Source: Ensifer sp. LC11 (GTDB lineage: Bacteria; Pseudomonadota; Alphaproteobacteria; Rhizobiales; Rhizobiaceae). Taken from it: DNA of 64,000 bases. The stretch covers positions 167,714 through 231,713 of the forward strand of contig NZ_MBSO01000067.1 of the NCBI RefSeq assembly GCF_001695835.1, written 5' to 3'. Positions 60,781 to 64,000 of the stretch are shown one piece after another. Both the position numbers and the translations under genes were made by a program. The notes below the pieces were generated by a model, which was given only the letters and a program-made list of their open reading frames with translations, did no database searches and was not told the DNA's origin. Within the stretch, counting starts at the first letter, position 1. Every line of letters begins with the position of its first letter.

Positions 60781-61618
60781 GGCTTCGCCCCTTGTCGTCA
60801 GGCTGAATGGGAGGAACCGCGTGCGTCGCAGCGTCAACCGCATGCGCGAGGTTATCGAGAACCTGCCACCAGCCGGTCTCGATACCGGCGATGTAAGGCA
60901 AGGCGTCAGCTGTCGTTTCGGTGATACGCAAACCGAGCCGCAGAGCGGTGCCGCCTGCCGCCTCTCCAAAGTCCACATCGTAGTGGCCGGTAAAGGAGAT
61001 GCCGCCGCTTCCATCGAGCACCGAGAGCTCGAATACGAGCTTTTCGGGCTCCTTCGCCGCGTGTACGCACCCCTCGGAGCGGTAGCGCCCCTCGGCATCC
61101 CGATATTCGAGAATCGCCCTTCCACCCGGCTCGGGCTCAAGAATACACTCGGTGACCGTCAGCGACGGCGGCGCCCACCAGGATGCAAGCAGACTTGCAT
61201 CGGTCCAATGGCGCCAGACAATCTCGCGCGACGCCGGCAAGGCACGCTCGAACCGGAAGCTGCGCCCGTCTGCCCAGTGGCCCCGGTCTGCCTTCGCGGC
61301 ATCAGCAGCGATGGCCGCCTGGTAGCGGGCAACGACGTCCCGCTCGCCGCTGTTTGTCGCCGCCGTTTCGATCAGCAGCTGCAAGCGTTCTCTGATTTCC
61401 GCAAGGGGCGCTGCCTCTATCGCATAAACACGACGCTGCCCGAGCGGAAATACGGTAACGAGACCGGCACTCGCCAGCGTTTGGAGGTGCTTCGTCGTCT
61501 GTGGCTGGCGAAGCCCGGTCAGCTCCGCCAATTCACCGACCGATCGTGGACGCTCCGCGAGGAGCTCCAGAATGCGCCAGCGCGCGCCGTCCGCCAGGGC
61601 TGAGATGATCCATTCCAT
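60773..61618 (-). CDS. ArsR-type HTH fused to SRPBCC (AHSA1) domain
   Basis: This 281-aa fusion has an N-terminal winged HTH of the ArsR family (ISALADGARWRILELLAERP, LTGLRQPQTTKHLQTLASAGL) and a C-terminal SRPBCC/AHSA1 domain (FRFERALPASREIVWRHWTD, WWAPPSLTVTECILEPEPGG, LSVLDGSGGISFTGHYDV). The N-domain lacks clear metal-binding Cys, so it may sense a hydrophobic ligand through the SRPBCC pocket. The start at the ATG at 61618 lies just downstream of an inverted-repeat operator. Confidence 0.85.
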   Translation of the reverse strand: MEWIISALADGARWRILELLAERPRSVGELAELTGLRQPQTTKHLQTLASAGLVTVFPLGQRRVYAIEAAPLAEIRERLQLLIETAATNSGERDVVARYQAAIAADAAKADRGHWADGRSFRFERALPASREIVWRHWTDASLLASWWAPPSLTVTECILEPEPGGRAILEYRDAEGRYRSEGCVHAAKEPEKLVFELSVLDGSGGISFTGHYDVDFGEAAGGTALRLGLRITETTADALPYIAGIETGWWQVLDNLAHAVDAATHAVPPIQPDDKGRSHD

Positions 61619-61622
61619 GGGC

Positions 61623-61666
61623 AAAAATATTCCATAAAAGGAATATTCTCGTCAAGGAATATTTTT
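61623..61666. promoter_or_regulatory. ArsR-type operator with three half-sites
   Basis: AAAAATATTCC (61623-61633) pairs with GGAATATTTTT (61656-61666). A further GGAATATT at 61640-61647 makes an inner inverted repeat (AATATTCC, 6 nt, GGAATATT). It lies directly before the ArsR-fusion start, so autoregulation is likely. Confidence 0.7.
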
Positions 61667-61840
61667 GACTTCCCGCGCGCCGCACTGGACAGCCGCGCGG
61701 CCCTCTCCATGTTACTGTCAGGGCGGCGTGGCCCTGCCGCGGGCACGGTTGCAGGCAAACCGTTCCGGAAAAACCCGGCAGAACGATAGGACATTTCCCC
61801 ATAGCCGCCTCTGGCGTCATCGGTTTACGTTGTAGCAGTC

Positions 61841-61861
61841 GATAAAATTGATAGTTTTATC
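61841..61861 (+). promoter_or_regulatory. Inverted repeat upstream of sulfate-binding protein gene
   Basis: Arms GATAAAA (61841-61847) and TTTTATC (61855-61861) flank a 7-nt spacer, 21 bp before the sbp start. It is a likely operator or promoter part for the sulfate operon. Confidence 0.45.
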
Positions 61862-61882
61862 TGGTAACCAATGGAGGTCGAA

Positions 61883-62908
61883 ATGGTCTTTGGACGAATT
61901 ACCGGAATGGTGGGACTGGCAATTGTGCTCGGAGGCCTGCAGCTCGGAGCTGCGAGTGTAGCGTTTGCCGACACGACGATCTTGAACGTGTCCTATGACC
62001 CGACACGCGAACTTTACAAAGACTTCAACGCCGCCTTCGCCGAAAAGTGGAAAGCCGATACCGGCGAGACGGTGACGATCCAGACATCGCATGGCGGCTC
62101 GGGCAAGCAGGCACGCTCCGTCATAGACGGTCTGCAGGCCGATGTCGTTACGCTCGCGCTCGAAGCCGATATCGATGCGATCGCCAAGGGAACCGGCAAG
62201 ATCCCGGCGGACTGGAAGTCGAAGTTCGAAAACAACAGTGCGCCCTATACCTCGACGATCGTCTTCCTGGTGCGCAAGGGCAATCCCAAGGGCGTCAAGG
62301 ACTGGGGCGATCTGGTGAAGCCGGACATCCAGGTAATCACGCCGAACCCGAAGACCTCGGGCGGCGCGCGCTGGAACTTCCTCGCCGCCTGGGCCTATGG
62401 CCGCTCCGCCAATGGCGGTGACGATGCCAAGGCGCAGGAATACGTGACCGAACTCTTCAAGCACGTTCCGGTGCTCGATACCGGTGCACGCGGCGCAACG
62501 ACGACCTTCGTGCAGCGCGGCCTTGGCGACGTGCTGCTCGCCTGGGAAAACGAAGCCTACCTCTCGCTCGAAGAACTCGGTCCCGACAAGTTCGAAATCG
62601 TCACGCCGTCGATCTCGATCAAGGCTGAACCGCCGGTGGCACTGGTCGACGGCAATGTCGACGCCAAGGGCACGCGCAAGGTGGCGGAAGCCTATCTCGG
62701 CTACCTCTACAGCGACGCCGGCCAGAAGATCGCGGCCAAACACTACTACCGGCCGTTCAAGCCGGCGGCCGCCGATCCGGCCGATATCGCCCGCTTCGGC
62801 GAGCTGAAGCTCGTCACCATCGAGGACTTCGGCGGCTGGAAGGAAGCCCAACCGAAATTCTTCGGTGATGGCGGCGTCTTCGATCAGCTCTATAAGCCGG
62901 GCCAATGA
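61883..62908 (+). CDS. sbp: Sulfate ABC transporter substrate-binding protein
   Basis: This 341-aa periplasmic protein has a signal peptide (MVFGRITGMVGLAIVLGGLQ, then SVAFA). The mature part has the sulfate-binding signature (LNVSYDPTRELYKDFNAAF, TIQTSHGGSGKQARSVIDG, PNPKTSGGARWNFLAAWAYG). It delivers sulfate or thiosulfate to the CysT/CysW permeases. The start is the ATG at 61883 with a GGAGG site; an ATG 12 nt upstream is also possible. A 12-bp hairpin follows. Confidence 0.93.
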   Translation: MVFGRITGMVGLAIVLGGLQLGAASVAFADTTILNVSYDPTRELYKDFNAAFAEKWKADTGETVTIQTSHGGSGKQARSVIDGLQADVVTLALEADIDAIAKGTGKIPADWKSKFENNSAPYTSTIVFLVRKGNPKGVKDWGDLVKPDIQVITPNPKTSGGARWNFLAAWAYGRSANGGDDAKAQEYVTELFKHVPVLDTGARGATTTFVQRGLGDVLLAWENEAYLSLEELGPDKFEIVTPSISIKAEPPVALVDGNVDAKGTRKVAEAYLGYLYSDAGQKIAAKHYYRPFKPAAADPADIARFGELKLVTIEDFGGWKEAQPKFFGDGGVFDQLYKPGQ

Positions 62909-62920
62909 CACCTGACCTGA

Positions 62921-62949
62921 ACGCGCAGCCGGCCCGCCCGGCTGCGCGT
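62921..62949 (+). terminator. 12-bp hairpin after the sulfate-binding-protein gene
   Basis: Arms ACGCGCAGCCGG (62921-62932) and its complement (62938-62949) flank a 5-nt loop. ACATTTTG follows. It is inside the operon, between sbp and cysT. Confidence 0.65.
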
Positions 62950-63034
62950 ACATTTTGAGGACCGCGCCCACCGAAACCATCGACAAGGAAGCGCGGCCCT
63001 CGGTATCTCGTATGCTCTGCAAAAGGTAGGTTCA

Positions 63035-63895
63035 TTGACGGAAGCGAAGAAGACTGTGCCCTGGCGGTTTCGCCAGCCGAGTGTTTTGCCTGGGTTTGGC
63101 TTGTCGCTCGGGATCACGCTGAGCTGGCTGGTGCTGATCGTGTTGATCCCGTTGTCGGGACTGGTGTTTCGGGCCAGCGGGCTGGGCTGGGCCAAGTTCG
63201 TTGAGCTGGCGCTCGATCCGCGCACGCTCAACGCCTTGAAGATCTCGTTCGGCACGGCGTTTGTCGCCGCGGTGATCAACCTGATCTTCGGTGTCATCCT
63301 CGCCTGGGTGCTGGTGCGCTACCGCTTCCCCGGCAAGCGGGTGATCGATGCCATGGTCGACCTGCCGTTTGCGCTGCCGACCGCGGTTGCCGGCATTGCG
63401 CTGACGACGCTTTATGCCGGCAACGGCTGGATCGGCCAGTTTCTCGAGCCGCTCGGGCTCAAGGTCGCCTTCACCCCCGCAGGCATCGTCATCGCGCTGA
63501 TCTTCGTCGGCCTGCCGTTTGTCGTCCGGACGGTGCAGCCGATCATGGAGGAGATCGACAAGGAGGTCGAAGAAGCCGCCGCCACGCTGGGCGCCAGCCG
63601 CTTCCAGACGATCAGCCGGGTGCTGCTGCCGGGGCTATTGCCGGCCGGCCTCACCGGTTTTGCCCTCGCCTTTGCCCGCGGCGTCGGCGAATACGGCTCG
63701 GTGATCTTCATCGCCGGCAACCTGCCCTATGTCTCCGAGATCGCCCCGCTTTTGATCGTCATCCGGCTGGAAGAGTTCAACTATGCCGCTGCCACCGCCA
63801 TTGCCGCGGTGATGCTGGCGATCTCCTTTGCCATGCTCTTGCTCATCAACTCGATCCAGGCCTGGAGCCGGCGGAGATATGTCTATGTCGCATGA
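63035..63895 (+). CDS. cysT: Sulfate ABC transporter permease CysT
   Basis: This 286-aa inner-membrane protein has about six helices and the CysT signature (VLPGFGLSLGITLSWLVLIV, FALPTAVAGIALTTLYAGNGW, EAAATLGASRFQTISRVLLP, AFARGVGEYGSVIFIAGNLP). The start is a TTG with an AAGGTAGG site. It overlaps the cysW start by 11 nt. Confidence 0.92.
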   Translation: MTEAKKTVPWRFRQPSVLPGFGLSLGITLSWLVLIVLIPLSGLVFRASGLGWAKFVELALDPRTLNALKISFGTAFVAAVINLIFGVILAWVLVRYRFPGKRVIDAMVDLPFALPTAVAGIALTTLYAGNGWIGQFLEPLGLKVAFTPAGIVIALIFVGLPFVVRTVQPIMEEIDKEVEEAAATLGASRFQTISRVLLPGLLPAGLTGFALAFARGVGEYGSVIFIAGNLPYVSEIAPLLIVIRLEEFNYAAATAIAAVMLAISFAMLLLINSIQAWSRRRYVYVA

Positions 63896-64000
63896 GCTGG
63901 CCGCCAGCCCCGCCACCAGCCCCCTGCCCGCCTCCGGGCCGCAGCCCGCCTTGCCGAAACTGGCCGCCGCCACCTCGGAAAGCCGCTTTGCCCGGCTGAC
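63885..64000 (+). CDS. cysW: Sulfate ABC transporter permease CysW (partial)
   Basis: The first 38 codons of the next gene are visible, starting MSHELAASPATSPLPASG and ending at the window edge. The place right after cysT and the 11-nt overlap identify it as cysW; the sequence alone is too short. The Pro/Ala-rich N-terminus precedes the first helix. Confidence 0.75.
   Translation, partial: MSHELAASPATSPLPASGPQPALPKLAAATSESRFARL

Overview
This is a 64 kb, GC-rich chromosome or megaplasmid segment from an alphaproteobacterium. Its gene content points to Rhizobiaceae, most like Ensifer/Sinorhizobium: a PraR-like HTH regulator, TPR/TolB-type regulators, many ABC importers and dense GC-rich coding. 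The genus is inferred from protein flavour, not proven. I saw no tRNA, rRNA, IS element, prophage or CRISPR array.

Layout. 1-9.3 kb is a signalling and surface-polysaccharide block: a partial peptide-type ABC ATPase, a secreted polysaccharide lyase with a class III cyclase, a nucleotide-sugar dehydrogenase, a DUF3095 protein, an MBL-fold hydrolase, a polysaccharide deacetylase, a glycosyltransferase and a small lipoprotein. 9.4-15.7 kb is envelope-related: an MltF-like lytic transglycosylase, an MscS channel and a large secreted SH3/Gly-rich protein. 16.1-21.2 kb is the most interesting part, a compact YcaO-TfuA RiPP-type locus: an HTH regulator, a SARP/TolB/TPR regulator, a 73-aa Cys-free candidate precursor peptide with a very strong ribosome binding site, a 14-bp hairpin, YcaO, TfuA, a 78-aa helical protein and a clear terminator. 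21.5-28.4 kb is a sulfonate-type ABC importer with a 2-oxoglutarate oxygenase, an O-acetylhomoserine sulfhydrylase and a reductase. 28.4-30.9 kb holds a second TPR regulator and a small orphan gene.

31.1-44.3 kb contains a formylglycine-generating enzyme and a HAD phosphatase, divergent from a six-gene MoxR/Bat-type operon. A sulfatase bearing the substrate motif for that enzyme follows, then a fused MFS/spermidine-synthase-like protein. A 20-bp motif (consensus in gene direction TTCGTWACNGTTACGTWCTT) lies about 83-114 bp upstream of five genes or operons between 15.8 and 40 kb, always in the same orientation to the gene, and so suggests an undescribed regulon.

44.5-48.1 kb has a two-gene 2-aminothiazoline-4-carboxylate-to-cysteine pathway, plus an isochorismatase-like hydrolase and a LysR regulator. 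48.1-55.8 kb is a ROK-controlled sugar operon (ABC importer, SIS, PfkB). 55.9-60.1 kb is an amino-acid ABC importer divergent from a D-threonine-aldolase-like enzyme. 60.2-61.6 kb is an ArsR/SRPBCC fusion with a reductase, and 61.9-64 kb starts a sulfate ABC operon (sbp, cysT, cysW cut by the window edge). Sulfur metabolism recurs throughout: sulfonate, sulfate, sulfatase maturation, cysteine release, sulfhydrylation and possible thioamide formation.
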